Notes: a model not told the origin generated them from the letters alone. Counted from the first letter of the stretch, positions 21,100 to 33,339 are shown. The stretch is 64,000 nucleotides of DNA from Entoloma clypeatum (GCA_963565915.1 OY751487.1:2170001-2234000), one strand, 5' to 3'. Program-made: numbers and translations.

Positions 21100-22700
21100 C
21101 CGAAGTACGGGATAAACTTGCCAAAGAGGATTTCCCCCAGATTCTTAGTTAAAAGGTTTGCAGGGTTATTCACTCCTTCAATGAATTCGACTGTAATAAC
21201 GCCTTTGGATACTTTTTCTCTGACAAAGTGGAATCACACGTTGATGTGCTTGGACCGCTTTTCAGTTACAGGGTTGGATGCGATAAAGACGGAGCCATTG
21301 TTATCTCCATAGATCGGGACTGATCCGATCTGCATCCCAAGTTTGGCAAGCATGCTTCTAAGCCATGTCACTGCGCGACTGCAATCTGATAGCGCCATGT
21401 ATTCTGCTTCCGTGGAAGAGAGGACAATGGTTTTCTGCGCTGACGAAACCCATGTTACTGCTCCAGACGCCAGTGATATGACCAGTAGTGGATTTCCTGG
21501 TGTTTTCATCTGATGCCCAATCAGAGTCTGTAAATGCGTAGATTCCTTTCCCAGAATTGCCATCGTACATGATCACGTAATCTTTTGTTGCCTTCAAATA
21601 CCTGCAAATATCCCTAGCCACTTCTAAATGGCATTTGGTAGGGTTTGCGGAGAATTGGGACATTTTGATCACGGCGAAACAAATGTCGGGTCTCGTCCCG
21701 ATCATTAAGTACAATAGTGATCCGATGATGGATTGGTACTTGGATCTGAGTTCCGCATTGGGTTCATCTTCAGACTGCATGGGTTTGTAGCCTGTTGGGA
21801 GTGGGGTATGGGTGGCATTGGATTCACTCATCCCCATACGTGTGAGAATTTTCTCAAGGTAAGGTACTTGATCAATGAAGATCCTCTTCCCACATTGCCT
21901 TATTTGGATTGAGAGAAATTCCTTTGGTTCCCCATCAGAGACTAGGTGGCCTAGGTCCCTACATTCCCATGTTGTCATGAAGGCCTTCTTCTTTTCTAGC
22001 ATGTATTCCCGGTTTGTGCCGAGAAAAGCAGAGTCATCGACATAAATGACGGCGATTACAGTTTCCCCTTTGGTACTTGTGTGAATGAAAACTCCCGCAT
22101 TGGAGTGAAGCCGGACAAAGCCGAGCTTTTTCATGGAGGAATTGAGTTTCCTCCACCAGGCTAATGCGGCCTGCTTGAGTCTGTATAGGGCTTTGTATAG
22201 TCGGTACACGAGGTGTTCTTTCCCTTTTACTATGTAGCCCTCAGGCTGTCGCATGTAAATTACCTCACGGAGTGTTCCATAGAGGAAGGCTGATGAGACG
22301 TCCAAGAGTGTCATGAACCACCCTTCAAGGGCTGTCAATGCCAGAATCAACCGAACAGTCTTGTACCTCACTACTGGTGAGAAGATCTGATCAAAGTTGA
22401 TCCCTTCTACCTGTGAGAAGCCTTTTGCGACGAGGCGCGCTTTCAGACGCCCGTCGGATTTTTCATTATAAACCCATTTGTTCCTTAGAGCTTTCCTCCC
22501 TGTGGGTAGGGGTACTAACTCCGTGATCACTCCGCAGCTTTTGAGCATGTCTAGCTCTTTTCGTTCTGCCGCATACCAATCTTCTTTGTTTGGAAGAGGG
22601 TATATGTCTTTGTGTGACATTTCGATGATGCCCACTTGGATAGAGATTGCCTCCATTAGGAGATCATTCATCCATGCCGATTGACCGCCTAATCTACGTC
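21100..22700 (-). pseudogene. copia-1 pol: reverse transcriptase and RNase H
   Basis: The RT frame from 22671 begins after the integrase and shows NKWVYNEKSDGRLKARLVAKGF, the LDVSSAFLYG box, LKQAALAWW and the catalytic VIYVDDSAFLG box (YVDD intact). It continues to SLLYLMIGTRPDICFAV, YLKATKDYV and TDSDWASDENTRKSTTG. A frame change near 21430-21560 leads to RNase H with LSSTEAEYMALSD, GDNNGSVFIASNPV and KHINV. A TGA then stands where the family has arginine before FHFVRE, and the C-terminal LLTKNL segment follows out to about 21110. Confidence 0.85.
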
Positions 22701-22701
22701 T

Positions 22702-24670
22702 TCAATCCATTTTTTCAAGATCAGAAGCAGGGGTGTCTTCCCCATAGATGCTACCTGGCATTCTCCGAACTCGTCGTTCCCTGATCGGTCGATCTGGTAC
22801 TTGTTCGGGCTCCGGAGTGGGTACTCGTGGCTCGTCATCGGGCTCGCTATGCGGCAAATCATCGTCTGATTCAGGGTGATCCTGTCCAGTAGGAACAGGG
22901 TCGTGAGGTGTTTCGTTATGACTGTCATTGTCATCATTTCCGGGGATGAGGTCCTCAAACTCATCAGCCGGTTCTGGGTTTTCCATTTCTGGATGGTTTT
23001 CTGGCAAAGGGTCGATGTGGCATCTAGGGTACTTGCTCTCATCAAAGATCGCTTTCCCACCCATGAAAATCGTATTGGTCTCAGGATCCATGAAACGGTA
23101 TCCTTTGACTCCTGGTTTTGATCCGAGATAAATCATCAATCGTGATCTGGATTCCAGGGAGTTTTTCCGTTTCTCTTTTGGGATATATACATATGCCTGG
23201 CATCCAAAGACTCTGACACTTGACATGTCGGGGATCTCATTAGTCACCCTGAAGTAAGGGGTTTTTCATTCAAGACGCTGCATGGGGGTTCTGTTGTAGA
23301 GGAACACTGCATGTTCCAAACAGAATTCCCACCACATAGGTGGTAAACATGCTCGAAGCGCAAGGCCTGAGATTTTTCCCATAGAGTTCGATTGATCCTT
23401 TCTGCTCTACCATTCTGCTGATGCTGATATGGGAGCGTGATGTCGATCAGAATTCCATGATCGGCAAGTACATCCTTGTATTTGTCGAACTCTCCACCTC
23501 CATCAACTCGCCACTTTTTAGGGGTAGCAGCGAACTGATTCTGGATCATCGCAAGAAATTGTCTTAGTGCTGTGATGGCATCAGACTTCTTTCTAAGCAA
23601 GACGACCCAGACGTGGGATGAAAAGTCATCCAGAAACGTAAGGAAATATTTGTATTTATGGTAAGATGCCGTGGATATCTGTTTAAGATCGGAATGGATA
23701 AGATCGAAGGTTTCGGTTGCTCTTGTCATCGAATTGGGGTATGATTGATTCGGCATTTTCCCTTTGAGGCAACCTGTACAACTTTCCTGTGATTTCTCAC
23801 GTACTGGTGTCTCAGGTACCCCTTTGGTACTGGTGGGAATCTTTCGAAGTGCTTGATCGTTCGGGTGACCAAGACATTTGTGCCATGTTTCGACAGTAAT
23901 TTCACTCGAGATCGCATGGATCTGATCGTAGCGTATTTCAGTGTCTAACCAGTAAATGGTTTGTCCAAGGATGTGGGGCGAAAACTGGATTTTGTTCAGC
24001 CCTTTGGAGATGTTGATTTCTCCACGAGTCCCATCTATTTTGTAACCATGGTTAAGAAAGACGCCTAGGGACAATAGGCGTGTGTCCATATCGGGGATGT
24101 AGAATACCGGTCTGAGAAGATGGGTTTTAACTTCCCCATTTAGGGTGTGTCATACTGGAACGGCCCCAACTCCGAGTATTTCCAGTTTCTTTCCTTTAGC
24201 AGCAGTTTGGACGAATCGCTTGACCGTGAGAGGTCTATAGTATGCGAAGTCTTTGAACTCATGCATAAAGTGTAGAGAAGCACCGGAATCTAATATCCAT
24301 TGTGCGCGTTCTTTTTCCTTACAATGTGTACAAGAGGCAAAATGTTTAATATATTTTTTATGTAGATCACTGCTAATGTGATCTACGCACTCTGTACTGG
24401 TACTGGCTAATATATCATACATCTGTTGAGAGGTATTATTAGCATTCCACAATTGGTAAGGTTTGAGAAAATGTTCTGACGAACCGTCAAGTTCAATCTC
24501 GTCCACAAATTCGTCCGGCCCCATCCGTTCTTGATCTATGTCCATCATCCGCAGTGATTGGTCCAATGGCAGAGTTACTCGACGCTGTTTGGTGGGCCTC
24601 TCGTCGATGTCAGGAATGATGGTATCTAAGATACGAAGATTTGACCCAGAGGGTTGGGCACCGATTTCTC
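22702..24670 (-). pseudogene. copia-1 pol: protease and integrase
   Basis: The protease frame (24566-24150) has WILDSGASLHFMHE and a CTHCKEK pair just upstream. A TGA at about 24150 interrupts the frame before a GAG-pre-integrase H/C motif (WHKCLGHPND...CTGCLKGKMP). The integrase core (24089-23244) has DLIHSDLKQ, FLTFLDDFSSHVWV and VDGGGEFDKYKD, then QQNGRAERINRTL, covering the D, D and E positions. Frames shift near 23330-23250; the integrase C-terminal region (VFGCQAYVYIPKEKR) continues to 22702 with an acidic, proline-rich linker before the RT. Confidence 0.83.
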
Positions 24671-25880
24671 AGGCGAGTCTTCGCACCCTCTCGTTCTTTT
24701 TCCACACAGACGGCTTTCCAGAGGGAAGCCCAGTGTACTGAGAAGGAGGCAGGTTCATGCGTTGCAGTAATGACTGCATCCTTTCTGACTCAGGTTGTAC
24801 AGTAAAGGAAGTCTTTCCGTGACCAGTTACGGTGGTGAAAGACGGTGCATGACGAGGGGGAAGAGGACAGGGGGCACATTGATGAGGAGGAAGGGGACAA
24901 GGAGCAGGATGACGAGGGGCTTGCTCAATGGCTGGTGCAATAAACTCGACCATTTCCTCAGCGTGGTCGGGCTCGTTGTCCGCGTTGTTGGCGCGCTTCT
25001 TCTGGTTGCGCCAGCGTCCCTTTCCCTTCTTCTTTTCAGAAGCGGTACTTGGGTCGGTCGAGTTAGGCTGCTCGTCAGTGTTGTTACGCGAGGTACTCGG
25101 TGCTGTTTGCTTTTCCCATTTGGGGTCTTGCCCCTTTCGCTTAGTCCCGGAGATTTTCCGGGCCTGCTCATTGGACACCCGAGTAGACCCTATCACATAC
25201 TTGCGCCTGTACTCTGAAACGATGCTGTCGGTGACAGCCTGCCATGTGAAGTCGTTGGCATCGTAGACCTGGAAGAGGGCGGTGGAGAGGGACGACCAAG
25301 CGTCAGGAATGGCACTTGCCAAGATCATAGCCTGCATCAGATCAGGCACAACGAATTTCGAGTCACTGAGGCGAGCGAAGAGTGATCCAAGGCGCTCGAT
25401 TTCCGGTACAGGGTCCCGACCAGACAGTTTGAAGGAGGCTGCAGCTTTGAAATTGTCAAATATGGTGGCGGGGGAGACCTTCGAATAGGAGTCTTTCAAC
25501 ATCTTCCAGGCATCCTTGATGTGCCTCCTGATAGCCTCGGAGACTTTGAGGTGGATGGAGCCTAGAGCCACGTCGTCGTCCCTGATCCAAGTCTTTCTTT
25601 CCTTGTGGAAGGCGGGTTGGTCGATGGTAGTGGTAACCACCGGAGGTTGAGTCGCAGATGTTGAGGTGGCGGAGGCAGGGGTGGAGACCGTGACCGTAAA
25701 GTCCGCGATGTCGGGGCGCTCAATGTCGCCGGATACGAGGCGCCAGACTCCTTGATGGAGAAGGTACGACTTCATTTTTTCGGCCCAACTCTGGTAGTCG
25801 ATGCCGTCGAAGACGGCGATGGAGTCGAGGGCGGAGCGAGAGGTAGACGTTTCTAATGAGTCTAAAAGGAGTTCTCCCAA
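24669..25880 (-). pseudogene. copia-1 gag
   Basis: The 403-codon frame is the structural Gag of a fungal copia element. It contains FDGIDYQSWAEKMKSYL near the N-terminus, a KMLKDSYSK...FNNFK-like helical region, and a basic KKKGKGRWRNQKKR stretch. No clear CCHC knuckle is visible. The frame start is not an ATG (the upstream codon is TGA), so the true start may lie across an intron or has been lost. It ends in a TGA after NERVRRLA; the next residues in the same frame (EIGAQPSGSN) suggest read-through into pol in the ancestral element, with the TGA at a former arginine. Confidence 0.75.
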
Positions 25881-26190
25881 TCAGTGATGTTCTTGATTTT
25901 TAAAGAAAACAAATAAATGATTCCTCATAACATATTCCCTTCAGGAATAGTGGTTGTGGGAAAAAACCCTTTTTGTCAGAAGTGTATGAGGTACGATCAA
26001 CATTTCCACATGATGTGTATTAAGTCAATCCCCTTAGGGACGCTTCATGACAGGTACTTGTCGTAATGACGTTCCCAGGTTCACATGTGAAGAAGTATGA
26101 CTCAGAACCTAGATCTTTTGATTGGTTCTTTGCCAACCAGGGTAGAGTGGGCAGGTACTTGCTGTTGCCAGCGTTCCCAAGTCCCTCTGC

Positions 26191-26209
26191 TATCCGGGGC
26201 CCATAACCT
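26191..26209 (-). promoter_or_regulatory. copia-1 primer-binding site (half initiator tRNA-Met)
   Basis: Directly inside the 5' LTR, the plus strand reads GGGCCCATAACC, so the element strand is GGTTATGGGCCC. This is complementary, with one mismatch, to the anticodon arm GGGCUCAUAACC of eukaryotic initiator tRNA-Met. Priming from an internal cut of that tRNA is known for Drosophila copia. Confidence 0.65.
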
Positions 26210-26517
26210 GTTGAAGTTCCACCTGGGCGCTAGCCGCAGATGTACTGAGCAACACAGCTACAGTGGAAGTACTCTACTCTACCGTTCTAGTCACTTACTT
26301 GGTTGAGAAGGGTGGGGCTGGTGAGAGCGGTTGAGGCTGGTAAGAGCGATGGAGCTGGTTAAGAGTCAAGAGACAACTTGTTGATATTGACAGTTTCCTG
26401 GTCTTATATACCGTACTACTGTTTGTACCAACCAAATAAGTATGTAATTGAAGATGTGTAAAGGTCACATGATGTAATCTAATCTAATCTAATCTACGTG
26501 ATGGAAAAGTTTCAACA
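26210..26517 (-). repeat. copia-1 5' LTR
   Basis: Same sequence as 20707-21015 with about two differences. Flanked outside by GTAAA (26518-26522) and inside by the primer-binding site. From 26523 to 26833 no gene is seen. Confidence 0.9.
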
Positions 26518-26986
26518 GTAAACTACATCAATCTGAGAATCTATGTATGCATAAAGAACAGGCAGTGCAAAGCTCTGCCGAGCTGATAAGACCTTGTGCC
26601 AGATCAGGGGAGTCTGTGATACACAAACATGTTAGTATGCGCACCTGAGTATTCAAATGTGCAATACAAGAGCACTCCAACCTTGCAAGGTTGGCCATTG
26701 ATGGCACTGGGGGGTGTCTGTGCCCTACCCCCCTGCCCTACCCCCCAAAGAAGTGCCTGTGTGGTTCTTATCCTTTGATCATGTTCACTTGCCAGAGGGG
26801 GCCTTTGAACCCAGCGTGCTACCACATGACTACTAGTGTTTCAAGGTTCAGTCCAATAGGACTGGAACCAGACCAGACTGAACCGAAAATGAACTGAAAT
26901 AGACCGAGACTGCAGTCTTGGTCTATGCTAACATGGGAAGGGCCTGGTCTTCGGTCTCGACCAAAAATTTTTTTGTTGAAGACCAG

Positions 26987-27271
26987 TGTTTTGAACAGCA
27001 TATGATCACATCAACGCTGGAGGTGATCACAGCGGATGCGTCGTCTTGCAGTCCTAGTATACTCTACACTATGGATCATGTATTCTACGATAGAGGGGGA
27101 ACCTACTACTAACCTTGAGAGGTGTTTGCAGGTGGGGGTTACTCGGTAAGAGCGTTATATTGCACAGAGAATAAGGACAGTCTTATATACTAGTCTACTT
27201 ATTTGTACACTATTTGTACGTCATGGGGTTGAGCACATGGCGCGTCTAATGGAAGCGGAACTTGTTCAACA
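26987..27271 (-). repeat. copia-2 3' LTR
   Basis: 285 bp, direct repeat of 32615-32899. Its inner boundary is followed by the polypurine tract (plus strand CTCCCCCTCGATG). Confidence 0.9.
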
Positions 27272-27297
27272 CTCCCCCTCGATGTGTATACATCGGA

Positions 27298-28530
27298 TTA
27301 TGAAAATGTCAAGCCTAAATGTTGGCGACATCTTTCAAAGAGTTTCCAACTAAGATTTTTAGTTAGCATATCCGCGGGATTGGATGTGCCTTCAATGTAC
27401 TCTACAGTGATCAATCCACAAGAGATGTACTCTCGGATGACGTGATATCTAAGATCGATATGCTTAGTATGGCGTTCCTGTACAGGGTTTTTCCCAATAA
27501 AGATCGAGCCATGATTGTCGGCATAGATCAGGACATTCCGCATTAGGAAGCCAATCTCCTGGAAGAGTTGGATTACCCATTTTACTTGGCGGCTGCAATC
27601 AGACATCGCCATGTACTCTGCTTCAGTAAATGAGTGAGCAATGGTTTTTTGTAGACAACAAGTCCAGCCTACAGAAGCACCTGCAAGCTTCAGGAAAAAG
27701 CCGGTGCAGCTTCGACGCTTAATTTCGTCGATGCCCAGTCAGAATCCGTGTAGGCATGTAAGCCCACATTTTGATCACCGGAATATATCAGTCGGTAATC
27801 AGAAGTGCCCACGAGATAGTGGATTATATACTTCGCTTTATCAATGTGTTCCTGGGTAGGATTTGCTGAGAACTGTGATAATGTAATCACGGCAAAGGCA
27901 ATGTCAGGTCATGTACTGATCATTAAATATAGCAGAGACCCTATGATCTGCTGAAATTGTGATCGAAGCGCAGCAGTGCCAGTGCCAGCATTTGCTGTCG
28001 GCTTGTATCCAGTAGGTAGAGGAGTCTTGGCGATTGTTGCATTTGTCATGCCGAATCTCTCTACTACTTTTTGTAAATAGGCACATTGATCAATCATGAT
28101 CGTATTCTTGGTACGTGTGATGCTCATTCTCAAGAATTCAGTAGGTTCACCTAGATCACGAGATTCCCAAATAGCCATGAATTCGGCTCTTTTAACAGTT
28201 GTAAGCTTAGCATCTGGTCCCATGAACATTGCATCATCGACATAGATTATTGCTAGTACGATGGTTCCATTCGGGGAATAGAAAACAAAGATTCCGGCAT
28301 CAGATATGACCCTTTGGAAACCTAGTTTCTTCATGGATTTCTCCATGGCATGCCACCATGCAAGTCCAGCCTGCTTCAAACCATAAATAGCCTTATGCAG
28401 GCGCCAAACAAGAAGTTCTTTGCCTTTTATTTTGAAGCCTTCAGGTTGCATCATGTATAACTCTTCCTGGAGTTTCCCATAAAGGAAAGCAGCAGTCACG
28501 TCAAGCGCGAGAATTACCCAACTCTCAATA
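27298..28530 (-). pseudogene. copia-2 pol: C-terminal RT and RNase H
   Basis: The RT resumes abruptly at LDVTAAFLYG (about 28505) and continues with LKQAGLAWW, IIYVDDAMFMG (YVDD intact), TPLPTGYKP and SLLYLMIST. A TGA then precedes PDIAFAV where the family has arginine. RNase H follows with TDSDWAS and, after a frame change, MAMSDCSRQVKW, YADNHGSIFIGKNPVQ, KHIDLRYH and PADMLTKNL, ending at 27298. The fingers and palm N-terminal part of RT is missing. Confidence 0.83.
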
Positions 28531-28589
28531 CAAGTAGCGCGTTCAACTCAGCAATCTGTTTTGTGTCTCCCCCTCATTTCCGAACTAAT

Positions 28590-30712
28590 CATTCTAGGTA
28601 CAAGTTAAATGCTTTTGGACCTAGCTCCACATCATTCATCATTTCGCGCAGTAAGCTCTCCGCATCCGTATCTTCCAAAGGTTCGTCATCAGGAACTTTG
28701 GGGTCATCGGGAGGAGTACCGGAAGATCCACTAGGCCCTGCGTCAGGTGGGGCTAAGGGGGAACTAGGTTCCACTTCTTCCTGTCGTGATCGGGGAACAT
28801 TGCAGAGCCGGGAAGGCTCACGCTGCTGTTTCTCTCAATTCACGGCTTCATGCCAAGAGCATGTGTGATTGCGTTGTTGTTGCGCGGGGTGCCGTTGCTC
28901 CCCGTAGATGTTGCCTTCCTGTCAAGGCAGGTTAGCATTCCTTCGTGGTTGAGGGACTTCAGCAGGTGGAGGATTCGCCGGCTGGTTCTGGACCTCAGGA
29001 TCATCCTGATTTGAAGGTGGTACATCAGCGCCATCATGCTGGTTTCCATTTGGAGCAGAAGGGGGATCAGAGGATTCATCTCTGCTCGGCTGATTACGCC
29101 AGCGGGAATGATAATGAACATCTCCGTCTCTGAAGTGGTGATCAACATCGTCATCAGGGTTTCCATCATCCTGAGACTCACCATGGGAAGGCTTATTTCC
29201 CATGGGTGTGTGTTGTGGCACTTTGGTGTCCAGACACCTTGGAAAGAGTGTTTCATCGAATACCGCGGTAGTACCAATAAAGATACTGTTTTTATCAGTC
29301 ATAAACTGATATGCTTTCATTCCTGGTTTAAAACCCATAAAGGTCATAAGCTCAGCACATGGATTTAATTTATTCACACAGTGTTCTTCAGGAATATAAA
29401 CATAGGCAGCGCAGCCTAAAACACGGAGATTTGATACATCCGGTTTTTCCCCTTTTAGAGATTCAAAAGGTGTTTTCCAATAAAGACATTTAATTGGCAT
29501 GCGATTATAGACATGCACGGCGTGTAAAACGCAAAACTCCCACCATGATTGTGGTAAGCAGGTGGCAAATCACATCGCCTGTGCTTTCTCTACAATGGTG
29601 CGGTTAATCCTTTCGGCTCGACCGTTTTGTTGGGGTGTATTACAGGCTGAAATTTCCACGGCAATTCCAAGATCCTTGAGGTATTTTACTACCCCAGTTT
29701 CCTTTTTGAACTCTCCCCCTCCATCAAAACGCCATTGGCAAAATTGGGCATTAAACTGGGTTTTCATAAGTGTTGTCCACTTTTTGAATGCATCAGAGGT
29801 ATCGGATTTGAGTTTCAACAATACCGTCCAAGCATGCCCAGAATAGTCATCCAAGAAGCTGACATAGTATTTAAATTTGTGATAGGAGGCAACAGGAAAC
29901 TCTTTGAGGTCCAAATGGAGCAACTCAAAGGGTCTGGAAGCACGTGAAGATGAAGGAGGGAAGCTTTTCAACCTCAACTTTGCTTCTGCGCAGGGACGGC
30001 ATGGCTTATCCTTAAGGGGAAATTGGACATCCCTTGGGAATCCATCACATGCATTGGGTGCCTTTTTCAGGACATCTTTTCCAGGGTGTGCAAACCGCTG
30101 ATGCCAAATGCTGTAATCGGCTTTATAGACATCGATATTTCTAGCATTTAGCTGTGTGATTTGTTCAACGCGTGTATTTACCCAGTATATTGTTGAACCG
30201 GGAAAATGTGGTTCACATCTTAGTACACACTTTCCATCTTTGAAGAAACTAAGATTGTCAGCTGAGCCAGCAACATTTAATCCAGATTCTTGAAGAATTT
30301 CGCCCATCGACATGAGGCGAGTGGAAAGCTCCGGGATGTGTAGAACCAGATAAAGCCGAGTCGTTAGACTTCTTGGCTTTCCTTGACGTGATGGTATCAT
30401 GTGAGTGATAAACACGGTCCCTCTTCCTTTTATAGAGATCTTTGCTTTGCCCGCAGTTTGGACAGTACGGACAGATTTCTCTTCTTCGTACGTTGCAAAG
30501 TCACTCATCTCTGCGGTGAAGTGCATACTAGTGCCGGAATCCATGATCCACTCGGCGTCATTGGTATCTTTGGATTTGTTCTTACATTTTGAACATGAGG
30601 CAAAATGATCATATATTTCCTCCATGAAGGAGGCAGCAACGACAGGTGATTTGAAAAAACTACGACCCGGTTCTAGTGACTCATCACGAATCTGGGTGTG
30701 TTCTTCTGTCAT
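28590..30712 (-). pseudogene. copia-2 pol: protease and integrase
   Basis: From 30712 the frame gives CSKCKNK, the protease motif WIMDSGTSMHFTAE, a long linker, the pre-integrase finger (WHQRFAHPGKD...CRPCAEAK), then the integrase core with LLHLDLKEF, SFLDDYSGHAW, FDGGGEFKKE and TPQQNGRAERINRT (D, D, E positions present). A TGA after VEKAQAM (about 29570) separates the C-terminal part (29518-28922: RVLGCAAYVYIPEE, acidic and proline-rich tail). From 28920 to 28590 an acidic linker continues with further TGA codons up to the RT deletion. Confidence 0.83.
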
Positions 30713-30747
30713 TGTGTGCTCATGTGAAACTTGTGAAAAAATGTACC

Positions 30748-32218
30748 TCAGGTCGTCGCATGACGATCCTCCAAAAAGCTCGTCGTCAACTTCATCCGCC
30801 CAACTGAAACACGTCCGCTTGGATGGTCCAGGTTCATCTTCGTCAAACTCATATATTCCTCATCGAAGTCCATCACAGTATCGGCATCATAATCTTGGCG
30901 TTCCATCAGGAACAGGGAAGCCTCGTCCATTACCTCATTGTCAGGGGTCGAATATATCCCCAGAATGTCTTCGGGGTATATGATGTTATTGACATTTTGG
31001 AGGGTCTGGGACATTCCCACAATACCAAGAGATGTGACAATGTCGCGCGCTGCCTGCATCTCAGGGTACATCGATGGTTGATTAACCGGAGCACCTGTGA
31101 AGCGTTGCACAGACATGTTTGTCATGTGATCGATGAGTTCTCTCGCACCAGCAGTCATGATATGTTCAGCAGGACTAGATGTCAACCGCGATTCGAGAGG
31201 AGGACAACGTCGGGGGTCAGTCGTCAGAGTAGAAGATTGTTGGGGGGGAATGACACGTCCCGAGCCTGTGACAGTGGTGAAGGGAGGTGTCGGCAGATTC
31301 ATAGTCATTGCCGATGAGGCAACATGAGAGCAGCCAGCGGTGTCGCCTGCAGCGGCCTCTTGGGCGCGCTGGGCCTTTTTCCAACTCCGCGACCCTTCCT
31401 TTTTGGGTACAAACGGCTGCTTTTTGTTTTGATCACCAGAATTGTTTGACGGTGTCTCCTTTGCCTTTCCTTTTCCTTTGTTCTGTTGATGAGGTTTGCC
31501 AGAATTCTGGTTTGGCCCAGAAGCATCAGCAGGTCCCGGACCATTGCGCCAGCAGGGTTCCTGTCCTTTCTTTCCGCTTGACAGCGGAGATCTTGTTGGC
31601 AGCCGGAAGTTGTGCTTCGGCTTGTATGCACATATGCTCCGTGGTTACAATCTCTTCAACATCTGTAAGTTTGAAAGTGTCCAACTTCCATTCTTTGGCC
31701 AGATGCGAACCAAGATGTTTCCACTTGGAAGGTAGACGGTGCACAGCAAGCATCCCTTGCAATTTAGGAGCGAAGGGGATTTTGTGCCTATCAAGGTGTG
31801 CCAAGAGATCACGGAATTTAGAGAATTCCGGACGGGGGTCACCACCAGTCAGGTGCCAATCGAGAGTCAAGGCAAAGTCCTTGAACATCTCGTCGGGGCC
31901 TTTGTTCTCAAAGAGAGTCTTCAGCTGATCCCAAACTTCTTTCGAAGTCTGGAATGCTGTAACCTCATGCTTTACAGACTCCACCAGAGATAAGACAATT
32001 GCGCCGCGCACTTTCAAGTCTTTCTCCTTCCACTCGTGGAACTCCTTTCGTTGTTCAGACGTTGAAGCGGCTGTCAGGGAGGTTGGCTATAACCAGTCCC
32101 CAGATACGAGCATCCAGGTCTCTTCAAACTGTAAAAACCCTGTCATCTTATCGCTCCACTCCTTCCAGTTAGAGCCAGTCATCTTGACGACAACAGATTT
32201 GTAATCAAAAGAAGACAT
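30748..32218 (-). pseudogene. copia-2 gag
   Basis: ATG 32218 opens with SSFDYKSVVVKMTGSNWKEW, typical of fungal copia Gag (ligand of the UBN2-type fold). An in-frame TAG follows at about residue 44, after GDWL. The remainder shows SKEVWDQLKTLFE and DTFKLTDVEEIVTTEH to about 31550, then a frame change into a basic, glutamine/lysine-rich stretch (KGKGKAKE) and an acidic C-terminal part ending at 30748. No CCHC knuckle was found. The role is particle formation; this copy is broken. Confidence 0.75.
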
Positions 32219-32597
32219 GTTTTGATGCAAAGGGTGAGAGCGCAAAAGACTGAAAATAGAATGTGTCAGTCACATGTCAAATCGCTGGATCTTAGATGAA
32301 ACAGGGACACAGCAACATGTGTTTTACTCTGCTAGGGTCCATCAGACCTCTATTCCACGTTTAACATTGTACACAGAGTTAACTGGTAGACACATGTATG
32401 GAGGCAGATGGGCATCGCGATCATTGGGGTATTACACCCAGATCTGCTAGCTCATCGCACTACACAATGATGTGGGATTAAACATCCACATAATCATTAA
32501 TGTTGTATGTACAGATCGAGGTGCATTTGATCTATCGTGTTCGCGATGTAGCAGCATCGAGTCTACTAAGACTGCTAGCGACGAGTGCAATGGCGAG

Positions 32598-32614
32598 TCT
32601 CAGGGCTCATAACC
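32598..32614 (-). promoter_or_regulatory. copia-2 primer-binding site (half initiator tRNA-Met)
   Basis: Plus strand TCTCAGGGCTCATAACC abuts the LTR. It equals the anticodon arm of initiator tRNA-Met (CAGGGCUCAUAACC in yeast), so the element strand can pair with a tRNA fragment ending inside the anticodon stem-loop. Confidence 0.75.
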
Positions 32615-32899
32615 TGTTTTGAACAGCATACGATCACATCAACGCTGGAGGTGATCACAGCGGATGCGTCATCTTGCAGTCCTAGTATACTCTACACTAT
32701 GGATCATGTATTCTACGATAGAGGGGGAACCTACTACTAACCTTGAGAGGTGTTTGCAGGTGGGGGTTACTCGGTAAGAGCGTTATATTGCACAGAGAAT
32801 AAGGACAGTCTTATATACTAGTCTACTTATTTGTACACTATTTGTACGTCATGGGGTTGAGCACATGGCGCGTCTAATGGAAGCGGAACTCGTTCAACA
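32615..32899 (-). repeat. copia-2 5' LTR
   Basis: 285 bp, TG...CA boundaries, three differences from 26987-27271 by eye, flanked outside by ACCGG. Confidence 0.9.
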
Positions 32900-32984
32900 A
32901 CCGGTACAAGACCAGTTGAAACCGGTCTAAACCGGTCTTTTTGGGTACTAGTACAGGGTGTCGATGTGTATTTACGTGGCTGTT

Positions 32985-33330
32985 GGCTGTTGGGCGATAA
33001 AGGGGGCACACGTTGTGGTAGTTGGGCACAGGACACCATTGGGGGCGAAGGGAGGCCGTTGGGCGTGAGTCAACAAGGCCATTGAGAGGGGGCTGTTGGG
33101 CATGAGTGGATGCCGTTGGGCAGAGGAGGGGCCATTAGGTGCGAGTCGACACCATTGGGGGTGAGTCGAGGCCGTGGGGTATGATAGGGGTCCATTGGGC
33201 ACAAGAGGGGGCCATTGGGCACAAGAGGGGGCCATTGGGCACAAGAGGGGGCCATTGGGCACAGGAGGGGCCGTTGGACGCGAGTGGAGGCCGTTGGGTG
33301 CCAGAAAGGGCCGTTGGGCAAGAGTGGGCA
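32985..33330 (+). repeat. 20-bp minisatellite block, G-rich (left arm of hAT-like copy)
   Basis: Includes three nearly perfect units of GCCATTGGGCACAAGAGGGG in a row near 33191-33260, which fix the period at exactly 20 bp. Proline-rich minus-strand frames are artefacts. Confidence 0.88.
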
Positions 33331-33339
33331 TGTGAGTCA

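Larger units (their letters stand above)
20707..26517 (-). mobile_element. copia-1: full-length Ty1/copia retrotransposon with 5-bp duplication
   Basis: LTRs of about 309 bp at 20707-21015 and 26210-26517 start TGTTGAAGTTCC and end TTTCAACA. The duplication GTAAA lies at 20702-20706 and 26518-26522. The coding strand is minus: gag, protease, integrase, RT, RNase H, i.e. the Ty1/copia order. The two LTRs differ at about two positions by eye, indicating a recent insertion, although coding parts carry stops and frameshifts. A polypurine tract (on the minus strand, a G run immediately before TGTTG) is at about 21016-21028. Confidence 0.93.
26987..32899 (-). mobile_element. copia-2: Ty1/copia retrotransposon nested in the hAT-like element
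   Basis: Two 285-bp LTRs (26987-27271 and 32615-32899), TGTTTTGAACAGC...GTTCAACA, differ at three positions by eye, all C/T-type transitions. Target duplication is ACCAG (26982-26986) against ACCGG (32900-32904). Coding is on the minus strand. The N-terminal half of the RT is deleted (about 28500-28590), so the element cannot move by itself. The intact copy of the target site at 2490-2540 confirms the insertion point inside the hAT-like left domain. Confidence 0.92.

Noticed and set aside
32985..33330. CRISPR-like array
   Set aside because: Units are contiguous 20-bp repeats without unique spacers, in a eukaryotic genome; it is a minisatellite.
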